64,000 bases of DNA from Cupriavidus taiwanensis LMG 19424 (lineage in GTDB: Bacteria > Pseudomonadota > Gammaproteobacteria > Burkholderiales > Burkholderiaceae), in contig NC_010530.1 in NCBI RefSeq assembly GCF_000069785.1, forward strand, positions 62,001-126,000, given 5' to 3'. The notes under the pieces are model-generated. The model did not search any database. It was not told where the DNA came from and was given only the letters and a program-made list of their open reading frames with translations. Both the position numbers and the translations under genes were made by a program. The first letter of the stretch is position 1. The number at the start of each line of letters is the position of its first letter. Positions 16,803 to 26,190 of this stretch are shown piece after piece.

Positions 16803-17117
16803 TCAGGCAGTCCGTTTGGCGGACGGTTGGGCAGTCTGGTCGCCCTGCGTGGCGGGGGCGATGCGCGTGACCGAGGCACTGGCGATTTCCACCCCGATGC
16901 GCGCCGCCTCCGAGCGGCGCAGCGCAAAGCGGGTGAAGCCCACCTGCGCCACCAGCGGATCCATGCCGAACGGCCCGTAGGCGATGATCTGCACGGGCTC
17001 GCCGGCAACGAAGCCCAGTTCGCGCAGGCGGCGCGCAACCGGATCCCCAGGGGTGGCGTCGTCCACCGATTGCACTACGGCGGGCGTGCGCCGTGGAAGT
17101 TCAGACAACCGCATCAT
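16803..17117 (-). CDS. feoA: FeoA domain protein
   Basis: The 104-residue cytoplasmic protein has the SH3-like FeoA fold, with RRLRELGFVAGEPVQIIAYGPFGMDPLVAQVG as the recognisable core (quoted only to mark it: RELGF, PFGMDP). FeoA supports FeoB activity. It is the first gene of the feo operon. Two adjacent ATG codons (17117 and 17114) are possible starts. A Fur box lies 61-80 bases upstream. Confidence 0.92.
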   Translation of the reverse strand: MMRLSELPRRTPAVVQSVDDATPGDPVARRLRELGFVAGEPVQIIAYGPFGMDPLVAQVGFTRFALRRSEAARIGVEIASASVTRIAPATQGDQTAQPSAKRTA

Positions 17118-17479
17118 GCTTCCAGTCCGTGGCGCGGCCTGCCGCCAAGCGGTCGGTGCGACCGCGCCGGGGTATGTAAATGAAAATCGTTTTCATTGTA
17201 TCGCAAATGTGGCTTTGCGTTGCCCCCTCAAAGGGCGGGCACGCCAGCCTTGCCGCGCCAGGCACGGCAGGAGGCGAATGATAACCGCTAAGGGTCGTCG
17301 CTGAGCGCGTACAGGCGGTCGCGAGCGGCTGTCCATCGAGCCGCGCGACGGTCCGGCAATGAAACACCGAATCCGCGCCGAGCCTGCCGTCGCGCGCAAT
17401 TACTGCATTTGCGTTATGGCTGCCGTAAGCCGGCGGCGTTAAGCTCACAGCACGCTGAACACCCCGTTCCACGCGTACT
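17118..17479. other. Intergenic region between feoA and a LysR gene
   Basis: Apart from the Fur box at 17178-17197 I see no gene or clear repeat in these 362 bases. Confidence 0.5.
17178..17197. promoter_or_regulatory. Fur box upstream of feoA
   Basis: AAATGAAAATCGTTTTCATT is a near-perfect dyad (AATGAAAA/TTTTCATT) matching the Fur consensus in spacing and base content. It lies directly upstream of the feo operon, and a Fur protein is encoded at 52315. Confidence 0.85.
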
Positions 17480-18415
17480 TCACAAGCCATCGGTCCCTGG
17501 ACCGGTGGCTTTTTCTTGATGGCTGCGCTTCCGCTGCGCCGGCTTGCCCGCCACCATGGCGACAAAGTGGTCGCGCGCCGGATGGTCCGGCGCAGTCTTC
17601 CAGGCGCAATAGACCTCCGAGCGCACCGCGGCGTCGGCCAGCGGCCGGAACGCCGCGCCCGCCATGCCGGAGCGCTCCAGCGCCGCCGGCACCACCGCCA
17701 CGCCCATCCCCTGCGACACCAGCGACACCACCGACAGCCAGTGCCGCACCTCGTGCCGGATCTGCGGGAAGAAGCCCTGCGCGGCGCACATGTCGAAGAT
17801 GCGGCTGTAATAGTCCGGCGAGGCCTTGCGCGAGAACAGTACGAACGGTTCGCCGCGCAACGAGGTCAGCGGCAGTTCCGCCAGCGCGGCCAGCGGATGG
17901 TCGGCGGGCAGGCAGCAGACAAAGGGCTCGGAGTGCACCAGCGTGGCCTGCAGCGTATCCGGCACCCGGCCGGTGTGGATGAAGGCCGCGTCAAGTTCGT
18001 CATGCAGCAGCGCGTCGATCTGTTCCTGCGAGTTCAGTTCGGTCAGGGCCACGTGGATGCCGGGATAAGCGGCCTGGAACTCGCGCAGGGTCTGCGGCAG
18101 TCCGCGGTACAGCATCGAGCCGACAAAGCCCACGCGCAGGCGGCCGACCGCGCCGGCTTCGATCTCACGCGCCAGCACGCGCGCGGCTTCCGCCTGCGCC
18201 AGCAGCGCCGTGGCCGATTCGCGAAAGGCCCGGCCGGCCGCAGTGAGCCGCACGCCGCGGCTGTCGCGGTCGAACAGCCGTGCCCCGACCGAGGCCTCGA
18301 GCTGCTGGATGTTGAGCGACAGCGGCGGCTGCGATATGGCCAGCCGGCGCGCGGCTCGGCCGAAGTGCAGTTCCTCGGCGAGCACGAGGAAGTAACGCAG
18401 GTGGCGGAATTCCAT
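17480..18415 (-). CDS. LysR-family transcriptional regulator
   Basis: The 311-residue regulator has the LysR helix-turn-helix (MEFRHLRYFLVLAEELHFGRAARRLAISQPPLS in two stretches) of the CatR/BenM/HcaR-like branch and an effector-binding domain. It is divergent from the acyl-CoA dehydrogenase gene at 18537 with an AT-rich gap (AATTTTAGAATT dyad near 18445), so it probably regulates the dehydrogenase/Bug/CoA-transferase operon. The C-terminus ends in a polar KRSHQEK tail. Confidence 0.88.
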   Translation of the reverse strand: MEFRHLRYFLVLAEELHFGRAARRLAISQPPLSLNIQQLEASVGARLFDRDSRGVRLTAAGRAFRESATALLAQAEAARVLAREIEAGAVGRLRVGFVGSMLYRGLPQTLREFQAAYPGIHVALTELNSQEQIDALLHDELDAAFIHTGRVPDTLQATLVHSEPFVCCLPADHPLAALAELPLTSLRGEPFVLFSRKASPDYYSRIFDMCAAQGFFPQIRHEVRHWLSVVSLVSQGMGVAVVPAALERSGMAGAAFRPLADAAVRSEVYCAWKTAPDHPARDHFVAMVAGKPAQRKRSHQEKATGPGTDGL

Positions 18416-18536
18416 GGCGATACAAAATTTATATGGATCAAGCCAATTTTAGAATTAGACGCGAATGCTTGGGGTTTGAATAATGGTGGCCAAAGGGGGC
18501 CGCAAGCCGGCATCCCACCGAACCAGGAGACCAGCC

Positions 18537-20339
18537 ATGCCATCCAGCGCCGCGCGCGACATCCCCCCGCAACACCCGGCCGCGCCCGCTGCGGCCGCCG
18601 TCCATCCGGTGCCGGACCGCCAGGGCGGCAGCCTGTTCGCCGCCGACCCGGACCTGCGCGCGCTGCTGCCGCTCTACCTGCCGCCGGACCTGTTCAGCCA
18701 CCTGCTGCCGCACCTCGAGCGCATGGGCGCGCTGGCCGGCGGCGTGCTCGACGAGCTGGCCGGCGTGGCCGACCGCAACCCGCCGGAACTCAGCTACCGC
18801 ACCCGCGCCGGCGTGGATGCGCAACGCATCGACAAGCATCCGGCCTATGTCGAGATGGAGCGCGTGGCCTTTGCCGAATTCGGGCTCGCCGCGGCCTCGC
18901 ACCGCAGCGGTGTGCTGGGTTGGGACCAGCCCATGCCGCCGGCGGCAAAGTACGCGCTCACGTATCTGTTCGTGCAGGCGGAGTTCGGCCTGTGCTGCCC
19001 GCTGTCGATGACCGATTCGCTGACGCGTACGCTGCGCAAGTTCGGCGACCCGGCGTTGGTCGGGCGCTTCCTGCCCAACCTGACCACGCAGGTCTTTGAC
19101 GACCTGTATCAGGGCGCGATGTTCATGACCGAGCAGGGCGCCGGCTCCGACGTGGCCGCCACCGCCACCCGCGCGGTGCGCGATGCCTCGGCCGAGGGCG
19201 GCTGGCGCCTGCTGGGCGACAAGTGGTTCTGCTCCAATCCCGATGCCGCGCTGGCGATGGTGCTGGCGCGCGTGGAAGACGAGGCCGGCAACGCCGTGCC
19301 CGGCCACAAGGGCGTGTCGCTGTTCCTGCTGCCGCGCAAGCTGGCCGATGGCAGCGCCAACCACTACCGCATCATCCGGCTGAAGGACAAGCTGGGCACG
19401 CGTTCCATGGCCAGCGGCGAGATCCGGCTGGAGGGCGCGCATGCGTGGCTGGTCGGCGAGCCCGGCCGCGGCTTCGTGCAGATGGCGGACATGATCAACA
19501 ACTCGCGCCTGTCCAACGGCGTGCGCGCCGCCGGGCTGATGCGCCGCGCGCTGACCGAAGGCCTGTTCATCGCGCGCGAGCGCCAGGCCTTCGGCAAGCG
19601 CCTGCAGGACATGCCGCTGATGCGCCGCCAGCTGCTCAAGCTGACGCTGCCCACCGAGCAGGCGCGCACCATGGTGTTCCAGACCGCCGAGGCGCTGCGC
19701 CGCGCCGATGCCGGCGAGGCCGACGCCTACGCGCTGATGCGCATCCTGACCCCGCTGATCAAGTTCCGCGCCTGCCGCGACGCGCGCAAGGTCACCGGCG
19801 ACGCCATGGAGATTCGCGGCGGCTGCGGCTATATCGAGGAGTGGAGCGACCCGCGCCTGGTGCGCGACGCCCACCTCGGCTCGATCTGGGAAGGCACCAG
19901 CAATATCGTCGCCCTCGACGTGCTGCGCGCGGTGCGGCGCGAGGGCGCGCTGCCGGTACTGCAGGCGCACCTGGCCGGGCTGCTGGCCGATACGCCGATG
20001 CAGGCCGGTGCCCGCGCCGTGTTCGAGGGCGCCATCGCCAGCGCCGCCCAGCTTGCCGGGCACGCGGCCGCGGCCGGTGCCGACGGCGAGCTGCTGGCGC
20101 GCCAGGCGGCCTCGGCGCTGTACCACGTGACCAGCGCGGTGGCGATGGCCTGGGAAGCCGGCCGCATCGGATCGGTGCGCCGCATGCGGCTGGCGCAGCT
20201 GGTGCTGCGTCACCGCGTGCTGCCGCAGGACCCGCTGGCGGCAAGCGAGGAGCCGGCATGGCTGGCCGAGACCGTGGCGCCCCCCGCTGACGGCTTGGTG
20301 CGCGCCGCTGGCGTGGTCGCCGACGTCAACGTGTTCTGA
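18537..20339 (+). CDS. AidB-like acyl-CoA dehydrogenase
   Basis: This 600-residue FAD flavoprotein belongs to the larger AidB-like branch. It shows MFMTEQGAGSDVAAT (FAD/substrate loop), GDKWFCSNPDA, YRIIRLKDKLGTRSMASGE, and IRGGCGYIEEWSDPRLVRDA followed by the catalytic-region WEGTSNIVALDVLR. AidB in E. coli binds DNA and has weak dehydrogenase activity; many homologues are catabolic. The start at 18537 has AGGAGA before it; an earlier in-frame ATG at 18483 lacks one. With a Bug receptor and a CoA transferase downstream, oxidation of an imported acid as its CoA ester is likely. Confidence 0.85.
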   Translation: MPSSAARDIPPQHPAAPAAAAVHPVPDRQGGSLFAADPDLRALLPLYLPPDLFSHLLPHLERMGALAGGVLDELAGVADRNPPELSYRTRAGVDAQRIDKHPAYVEMERVAFAEFGLAAASHRSGVLGWDQPMPPAAKYALTYLFVQAEFGLCCPLSMTDSLTRTLRKFGDPALVGRFLPNLTTQVFDDLYQGAMFMTEQGAGSDVAATATRAVRDASAEGGWRLLGDKWFCSNPDAALAMVLARVEDEAGNAVPGHKGVSLFLLPRKLADGSANHYRIIRLKDKLGTRSMASGEIRLEGAHAWLVGEPGRGFVQMADMINNSRLSNGVRAAGLMRRALTEGLFIARERQAFGKRLQDMPLMRRQLLKLTLPTEQARTMVFQTAEALRRADAGEADAYALMRILTPLIKFRACRDARKVTGDAMEIRGGCGYIEEWSDPRLVRDAHLGSIWEGTSNIVALDVLRAVRREGALPVLQAHLAGLLADTPMQAGARAVFEGAIASAAQLAGHAAAAGADGELLARQAASALYHVTSAVAMAWEAGRIGSVRRMRLAQLVLRHRVLPQDPLAASEEPAWLAETVAPPADGLVRAAGVVADVNVF

Positions 20340-20360
20340 CGCCGTATTCGTTCCCCACTG

Positions 20361-20396
20361 TTTGCTCCGCCCTCCTGCAAGCGGGAGGGTGAGCAC
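20361..20396. repeat. CTCTCCC-type palindromic repeat, single unit
   Basis: CCCTCCTGCAAGCGGGAGGG dyad in the 124-base gap between the dehydrogenase and Bug genes. It is shorter and more diverged than the paired copies around lldP. It could weaken read-through between the genes. Confidence 0.6.
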
Positions 20397-20463
20397 CCCG
20401 CCCCGAAGACGCCCCATACCATCCCGCCTCCGCGGGAGACGTCCTACACCAGGAGACAACGCC

Positions 20464-21438
20464 ATGAAACTCTGGCAACGCGTCGCGGCCATCGCCGCGT
20501 GCTCGCTGTTTATCGCCCCCGCCTTCGCACAGAAGGACTTCCCCACCAAGCCGATCATGATGGTCGTCACCTATCCGCCGGGCGGCCCCACCGATGCCAT
20601 GGCGCGCACGCTGGCCGCCGCGCTGAAGACCAGCCTGGGCCAGCCGGTGGTGGTCGAGAACCGCGCCGGCGCCGGCGGCAATATCGGCGCCGAAGCGGTG
20701 GCGCGCGCCGAGCCCGACGGTTACACGCTGATGTTCGGCACCTCGGCGCCGCTGGCGATCAACGTCAGCCTGTACCGCAAGATCAACTACGACCCGGTCA
20801 AGAGCTTCACCCCGGTGATCCAGATCGGCCAGCTGCCCAACGTGCTGGTGGTCAATCCGTCGGTACCGGCGAAGAACGTCAACGAGCTGATCGCCTACGG
20901 CAAGGCGCACCCGGGCAAGCTGACCTATGCCTCGTCCGGCAATGGCGCTTCGTCGCACCTGGCGGGCGTGCTGTTCAACAACGTCACCGGCACCGATTTC
21001 CAGCACATCCCGTACAAGGGCACCGGCCCCGCACTGAACGACCTGCTGGGCGGCCAGGTCAGCATGACCTTCACCGACGTGCTGACCGCGATGCCCTTCA
21101 TCAAGAGCGGCAAGGTGCGCGCGCTGGGCGTGACCACCAGGGCGCGCTCGCAGGCGCTGCCCGACGTGCCGACGGTGGCCGAGCAGGGCGTGCCGGGGTT
21201 TGACGTGTCGGTGTTCTTCGGCGTGGTCGCGCCGGCTGGCACGCCGGCGGAGGTGGTCGGCAAGCTCAACCGCGCTTTTGCCGACGCGCTGAAGCAGCCC
21301 GAGGTGCGCAAGACGCTGCAGGCGCAAGGGCTGGAGTTCGCGCCGTCGACCACGCCGGAGCAGCTCGGCAGCTTCGTCAAGGCCGAGGTTGGCAAGTGGC
21401 GTGCCGTGGTGCAGAAGTCCGGTGCCCAGCTTGACTGA
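20464..21438 (+). CDS. Bug/TctC-family solute receptor
   Basis: The 324-residue periplasmic receptor has signal peptide MKLWQRVAAIAACSLFIAP (cleavage after AFA), then DFPTKPIMMVVTYPPGGPTD, the Bug ligand-site start. Later it shows ENRAGAGGNIGAEAVARAEPDG and IPYKGTGPALNDLLGGQV. CAGGAGA precedes the ATG at 20464. It lies between an acyl-CoA dehydrogenase and a CoA transferase gene, which suggests that its ligand is the carboxylic acid those enzymes process. No membrane subunit is nearby. Confidence 0.9.
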   Translation: MKLWQRVAAIAACSLFIAPAFAQKDFPTKPIMMVVTYPPGGPTDAMARTLAAALKTSLGQPVVVENRAGAGGNIGAEAVARAEPDGYTLMFGTSAPLAINVSLYRKINYDPVKSFTPVIQIGQLPNVLVVNPSVPAKNVNELIAYGKAHPGKLTYASSGNGASSHLAGVLFNNVTGTDFQHIPYKGTGPALNDLLGGQVSMTFTDVLTAMPFIKSGKVRALGVTTRARSQALPDVPTVAEQGVPGFDVSVFFGVVAPAGTPAEVVGKLNRAFADALKQPEVRKTLQAQGLEFAPSTTPEQLGSFVKAEVGKWRAVVQKSGAQLD

Positions 21439-21460
21439 GAACGCCAGGAGGATTGCAGCC

Positions 21461-22603
21461 ATGACCCAAGCCCGTCCCGGCGCGCTCGCCGGCATCCGCG
21501 TGGTCGACCTGTCGCGCATCCTGGGCGGCCCGTACTGCGGCCAGATCCTGGGCGACCACGGCGCCGACGTGCTCAAGATCGAACCGCCGCAGGGCGACGA
21601 CACCCGTACCTGGGGGCCGCCGTTCAAGGACGGCGTGGCGTCCTACTACTTCGGCCTGAACCGCAACAAGCGCGTGATGCGGCTGGACCTGACCGCCGAG
21701 CCGGACCGCGAGGTGCTGCTGGCGCTGCTGGCCGAGGCCGACGTGCTGGTCGAGAACTTCAAGACCGGCACGCTGGAGAAGTGGGGGCTGGGCTATGACG
21801 AACTGTCGGCGCGCTTCCCGCGGCTGGTCCATTGCCGCGTGTCCGGCTTCGGCGCCGACGGTCCGCTGGGCGGCCTGCCCGGTTACGATGCCGCGATCCA
21901 GGCCATGTCCGGCATCCTGAGCATCAACGGCGAGGCCGACGGCGATCCGCTGCGCGTGGGCCTGCCGGTGGTCGACATGGTGACCGGGCTCAACGCCGTG
22001 ATCGGCGTGCTGCTGGCGCTGCAGGAGCGCGCCCGCAGCGGACGCGGGCAGTTCGTCGAGGCCGCGCTGTATGACTCGGGGCTGTCGCTGCTGCATCCGC
22101 ATGCGGCCAACTGGTTCATGAGCGGCAAGACGCCGCAGCGCACCGGCAATGCGCATCCCAACATCTATCCGTACGACACCGTCGCCACGGCCACCGACCC
22201 GGTGTTCCTGGCGGTAGGCAACGACCGGCAGTTCCGCATCCTGTGCGAGCACCTGCAGGTGCCGGCGCTGGCCGACGACGAGCGCTACGCCACGGCCGGC
22301 GCGCGTTCGGTCAATCGCGCCGCGCTGAAGGCCGAGCTGGAAGCGCGCATGCGCATGCTCGACGGCAAGGCGCTGGCGGATACGCTGGTGGCCGCCGGCG
22401 TGCCGTGCGCGCCGGTGCTGTCGGTGGCGGATGCCTTGCAGCATCCGCATACGCGGCACCGCGAGATGGTGGTGGAGATGGAAGGGGGGTACCGGGGGCT
22501 GGGTGCGCCGGTGAAGCTGAGCCGGACGCCGGCGAGCTACCGGTATGCGCCGTTGACGGAGGGCGAGGCGTTTCTGGACGCCGAGTTTGCCGACAACGCC
22601 TGA
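21461..22603 (+). CDS. CaiB/BaiF-type (class III) CoA transferase
   Basis: The 380-residue protein matches the class III CoA transferase family (formyl-CoA, carnitine, succinyl-type). It opens with LAGIRVVDLSRILGGPYCGQ and LGDHGADVLKIEPP. The catalytic Asp is the one in GLPVVDMVTG, near residue 170, as in formyl-CoA transferase. The start at 21461 has CCAGGAGG upstream. It is the last gene of the LysR-linked operon and should transfer CoA from a donor such as succinyl-CoA to the imported acid. Confidence 0.92.
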   Translation: MTQARPGALAGIRVVDLSRILGGPYCGQILGDHGADVLKIEPPQGDDTRTWGPPFKDGVASYYFGLNRNKRVMRLDLTAEPDREVLLALLAEADVLVENFKTGTLEKWGLGYDELSARFPRLVHCRVSGFGADGPLGGLPGYDAAIQAMSGILSINGEADGDPLRVGLPVVDMVTGLNAVIGVLLALQERARSGRGQFVEAALYDSGLSLLHPHAANWFMSGKTPQRTGNAHPNIYPYDTVATATDPVFLAVGNDRQFRILCEHLQVPALADDERYATAGARSVNRAALKAELEARMRMLDGKALADTLVAAGVPCAPVLSVADALQHPHTRHREMVVEMEGGYRGLGAPVKLSRTPASYRYAPLTEGEAFLDAEFADNA

Positions 22604-22617
22604 TCCACGCTTGTTAT

Positions 22618-22748
22618 CTCCCCTCTCCCATTTATGGGAGAGGGGCGGGGGAGAGGGCCAGAGTCTCCACGAAGTAAAAGCCGTCGCACTTGCATACGCC
22701 GGCCCTCTCCCCCAACCCCTCTCCCGCAGGCGGGAGAGGGGAGCACAC
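22618..22748. repeat. Paired CTCTCCC palindromic element, left of lldP
   Basis: Two inverted units (22618-22658 and 22701-22748), each with a CTCTCCC-loop-GGGAGAG hairpin and an outer GGGGGAGAGGGC arm, flank a spacer of about 42 bases. The layout equals the copy at 24571-24703, and the spacers of the two copies are related when one is reversed (shared ACGAAGTA). The element lies between the convergent CoA transferase and lldP genes and can act as a bidirectional terminator. Confidence 0.75.
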
Positions 22749-22771
22749 CGCCAGCATCGACGCCTGGTCCG

Positions 22772-24493
22772 TCACCCCGGAATCATCCCCGGCAGCCAAT
22801 ACGCCTGCACCATCGTGATCACGCCGATGATCACCGCGAACAGCAGGCTGTGCTTCACGGTAAAGCGGAACAGCTCCGACTCCTTGCCCACCAGGCCGGT
22901 CGCCGCGCAGGCCACCGCGATCGATTGCGGCGAGATCATCTTGGCGGTGACGCCGCCGGTGGTGTTGGCCGCGACCATCAGCGTGTCGGACACGCCGATC
23001 TGGTGCGCGGTGGTGTTCTGCAGCGCGCAGAACAGCGCATTCGACGAGGTGTCGGACCCGGTCAGGAACACGCCCAGCCAGCCCAGGAACGGCGAGAAGA
23101 ACGGGAATGCCGCGCCGGTGCCGGCGAGCAGCAGCGCCAGCGTCGACGACATGCCGGAGTAGTTGGCGACAAAAGCGAATGCCAGCACCAGCCCGATCGA
23201 CAGCACCGGGCGCGCCAGTTCCACCAGCGTTTCACCGAACGTGGCCAGCAGGTCGCGCGGCTTCATGCGCAGCAGCACGGCGGAGATCAGCGCGGTCAGC
23301 AGGATCGCGGTGCCGACGGCGGAGAGCAGGTCGATCTTCAGCACCGCGTCATAGGCCTTGGGCGTGGCCACGATCGGCGCGGCCTTGATCACCAGCTGGT
23401 CCAGCCCGGGGATCTTGAACTTCAGCACCGTGCCGGCCAGCGCGCCGTTGGCGGCGAACAGCGCCTTGAACGGCTGCAGGCTCCACACCGTGACGATGGC
23501 GGTCAGGATGCCGAACGGCGCCCACGCGCGCAGCGTCTGCGCCAGCGTGTAGGGCGATGCCTTGCGGCTTGCCATCGCGCCGCCATAACTGCCGCCAATA
23601 TCGCCGCCAAAGCCCGCCAGCGCGACCGTGCCGCCGCTGACGTTGCCCGCGCTGCCGCCCGCGCGCTGCGATGCGCTGCGCGGCTGCCACACCTTCAGGA
23701 ACGCCGCCAGCGACACCAGGCTCACCAGCGCCGAGGTGATGTCCGGCAGTTCCGGCCCGATATGGTTGGAGGTGAAGTACTGCGTCACCGCAAAGCTGCC
23801 GCCGCACACCAGCGCCGCCGGCCAGGTCTCGCGCACGCCCTTGGCGCCGTCCATCATGAATACCAGCCAGAACGGCACCAGCAGCGACAGCAGCGGCAGC
23901 TGGCGACCGGCCATGGCGCCGATATGGAAAGGGTCGATGCCCGTCACCTGCCCGGCCACGATGATGGGAATGCCCATCGCGCCGAACGCCACCGGCGCGG
24001 TATTGGCGATCAGGCACAAGCCCGCGGCGTACAGCGGATTGAAGCCCAACCCCACCAGCAGCGCCGCGGTGATCGCAACCGGCGCGCCGAAGCCTGCCGC
24101 GCCTTCGAGGAAGGCGCCGAAGGCAAAGCCGATCAGCAGCATCTGCAGGCGCTGGTCGTCGGTGATCGACAGCACCGAGGCGCGGATCACATCGAACTGG
24201 CCGGTCTTGACCACGATCTTGTAAAGGAACACCGCGGTCACGATGATCCATGCAATCGGCCACAGGCCGTAGGCAAAGCCGAATCCGGCCGAGGCCAGCG
24301 CCTGCTGCGCGGGCATGCCATAAGCGAAGATCGCCACGGCCAGCGCCAGCAGCAGCGTCACCGCCGCGGCGACATGGCCCTTCATGCGCCAGACCGCGAG
24401 CGCGATAAAGAAGAACAGGATGGGGATCGCTGCCGCCAGCGAGGACAGCCACAGGCTGCCTAGCGGTGTGTAGAGTTGGGTCCAGGGTTGCAA
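22772..24493 (-). CDS. lldP: L-lactate permease
   Basis: The 573-residue membrane protein is LldP, a lactate:proton symporter with 12 or more hydrophobic segments. It matches E. coli LldP along its length: [40 protein letters not shown], [38 protein letters not shown] and [19 protein letters not shown]. The start is most likely the TTG at 24493, preceded by AAAGGAG; no in-frame ATG fits. It follows lutB with a 251-base gap holding a repeat element, so it may be transcribed with lutACB or on its own. Confidence 0.93.
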   Translation of the reverse strand: MQPWTQLYTPLGSLWLSSLAAAIPILFFFIALAVWRMKGHVAAAVTLLLALAVAIFAYGMPAQQALASAGFGFAYGLWPIAWIIVTAVFLYKIVVKTGQFDVIRASVLSITDDQRLQMLLIGFAFGAFLEGAAGFGAPVAITAALLVGLGFNPLYAAGLCLIANTAPVAFGAMGIPIIVAGQVTGIDPFHIGAMAGRQLPLLSLLVPFWLVFMMDGAKGVRETWPAALVCGGSFAVTQYFTSNHIGPELPDITSALVSLVSLAAFLKVWQPRSASQRAGGSAGNVSGGTVALAGFGGDIGGSYGGAMASRKASPYTLAQTLRAWAPFGILTAIVTVWSLQPFKALFAANGALAGTVLKFKIPGLDQLVIKAAPIVATPKAYDAVLKIDLLSAVGTAILLTALISAVLLRMKPRDLLATFGETLVELARPVLSIGLVLAFAFVANYSGMSSTLALLLAGTGAAFPFFSPFLGWLGVFLTGSDTSSNALFCALQNTTAHQIGVSDTLMVAANTTGGVTAKMISPQSIAVACAATGLVGKESELFRFTVKHSLLFAVIIGVITMVQAYWLPGMIPG

Positions 24494-24570
24494 GGGTGGT
24501 CTCCTTTGGTGGTGGTTCAAAAATTCTTGTTTTGTGTGCGAGTACCGAGGCCGTCTCAGTTCCCGCTTGT

Positions 24571-24703
24571 TTGCTCCCCTCTCCCGCTTGCGGGAGAGGG
24601 GCGGGGGAGAGGGCAGGCCGTCGTCATGCGGCAGCGTTGTACTTCGTCGATGCTCCCGCCCTCTCCCCAACCCTCTCTCGCAAGCGGGAGAGGGAGTACA
24701 CAG
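24571..24703. repeat. Paired CTCTCCC palindromic element, right of lldP
   Basis: Two inverted units (24571-24614 and 24656-24703) surround a 41-base spacer, as in the copy at 22618-22748. It sits in the gap between lutB and lldP on the same strand, where it could terminate transcription partly or stabilise the upstream lut mRNA. Confidence 0.75.
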
Positions 24704-24744
24704 TGGGAAGCGTCAGTGCTGTACTGCGCCGCGCCTGCTGTCGC

Positions 24745-26190
24745 CTACTCCGGCTGCCCCTTTTCCTTCAGCAGGTCCGCCAGGCTCTTCGCCGCCGGCT
24801 TCAGCGGCGTGCGGTGCTGCGTCCATCCCATCTGACGCGCCGGTGTCAGCGCGCGCAGCCGCGTCGCGGCCCAGCGGAACAGCCGGTACGTGGCTGGATG
24901 CGAGTACGCCCCGCTCCAGAAGCGCCACACCAGGTGTTCACCCCGGCTGTACTTAGCGCCCTGCCCGCGCAGGGGATTCGCCACCTGCTCGTCGGGGTCG
25001 CGGTTGGCCTCGGTGCGCAGGCGCACCAGCAGCTGCGGGATCGGGATGCGCACCGGGCAGACCTCGCCGCAGGCGCCGCACAGGCTCGAGGCGGTGGCCA
25101 GGTCGGCGGTGGCGTCCAGCCCCAGCAGATGCGGCGAGATGATCTTGCCGATGGGGCCGGGATAGGTAGTGCCGTAGGCGTGGCCGCCGATGCGGGTATA
25201 GACCGGGCAGTGGTTCATGCAGGCGCCGCAGCGGATGCATTGCAGCGTCGCGCGCAATTGCGCGTCGGCATACGCCTGGGTGCGGCCGTTGTCGAGCAGC
25301 ACCAGGTGGACTTCGCGCGGGCCGTCGCGCTCGCCGGCGCGGCGCGGGCCGGAGATCAGGTTGAAATAAGTGGTGATGGCCTGCCCCGTGGCCGAGCGCG
25401 TCAGCAGCGTCGACAGCGGCACGATGTGCTCGAGCCTGGCCACCACCTTCTCCATGCCCATGATGGCGATATGCACATCGGGCACGGTGGTGGACAGCCG
25501 GCCGTTGCCCTCGTTTTCCACCAGCCACAGCGTGCCGGTGTCGGCGGCGGCGAAGTTCACGCCGGACAGGCCGATGTCGGCCTCGACAAAGGCCTGGCGC
25601 AGCGCGCGGCGGCCGGTCTGGATCAGCGCGTCGACGTCTTCGGTATAGGGCGTGTCGGGGATATGCTCGGTGAACAGCTGCGCGATATCGCCCTTGGTCT
25701 TGTGGATCGCCGGCATCACGATATGCGATGGCTTCTCGCCGGCCAGCTGGACGATGTACTCGCCCATGTCCGACTCGATGCAATCGACGCCGCGTTCGGC
25801 CAGGTAATGGTTCAGCTCGACTTCCTCGCTGGCCATCGACTTGCCCTTGATCACGCGCGTGGCCTGCCTGGCGCTGGCGATGCCGTGGATGATGGCGTTG
25901 GCCTCGTCGGCGGTCTCGGCCCAGTGCACCTGCACGCCGGCGGCGGTCAGATTCTGTTCCAGCTGCACCAGCAGGTCCGGCAGGTTGGCCAGCGCGTGCT
26001 GGCGCACCGCCTCGCCCAGGTCGCGCAGGCGTTCGAGCTCGTCCGCGTCGGGGAACTGCGCCAGGCGCTTGCCTTGCAGGAAGTCCATCGCGCCGCGAAA
26101 GCTCTGGCGCAGCTTGGGATCGTCCAGTGCCGCGCGGGCGCGCGCCTTGAACGCCTGCGGCGCAACGAATTGCAGGGTCTGCTCGCTCAT
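24745..26190 (-). CDS. lutB: Lactate utilisation iron-sulfur protein LutB
   Basis: The 481-residue protein combines a LUD domain with two 4Fe-4S motifs, CIRCGACMNHCPVY near residue 315 and CGACGEVCPVRIP near residue 370. With LutA and LutC it forms the non-flavin L-lactate oxidising complex (lactate to pyruvate, electrons to the respiratory chain). The start at 26190 overlaps the lutC stop by ATGA, which indicates translational coupling. The frame is open upstream but the family starts here. Confidence 0.93.
   Translation of the reverse strand: MSEQTLQFVAPQAFKARARAALDDPKLRQSFRGAMDFLQGKRLAQFPDADELERLRDLGEAVRQHALANLPDLLVQLEQNLTAAGVQVHWAETADEANAIIHGIASARQATRVIKGKSMASEEVELNHYLAERGVDCIESDMGEYIVQLAGEKPSHIVMPAIHKTKGDIAQLFTEHIPDTPYTEDVDALIQTGRRALRQAFVEADIGLSGVNFAAADTGTLWLVENEGNGRLSTTVPDVHIAIMGMEKVVARLEHIVPLSTLLTRSATGQAITTYFNLISGPRRAGERDGPREVHLVLLDNGRTQAYADAQLRATLQCIRCGACMNHCPVYTRIGGHAYGTTYPGPIGKIISPHLLGLDATADLATASSLCGACGEVCPVRIPIPQLLVRLRTEANRDPDEQVANPLRGQGAKYSRGEHLVWRFWSGAYSHPATYRLFRWAATRLRALTPARQMGWTQHRTPLKPAAKSLADLLKEKGQPE

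Noticed and set aside
18438..20570. 710-residue open frame on the minus strand opposite the acyl-CoA dehydrogenase
   Set aside because: Low-complexity His/Arg/Gln composition and no motif; the plus strand has a full acyl-CoA dehydrogenase.
22634..24463. 609-residue open frame on the plus strand opposite lldP
   Set aside because: Arg/Gln/His-rich shadow of the permease, and it begins inside a palindromic repeat element.
24571..24703. Strong terminators at the CTCTCCC palindromes
   Set aside because: No T runs follow the hairpins. They are better described as repeated elements that may influence termination.
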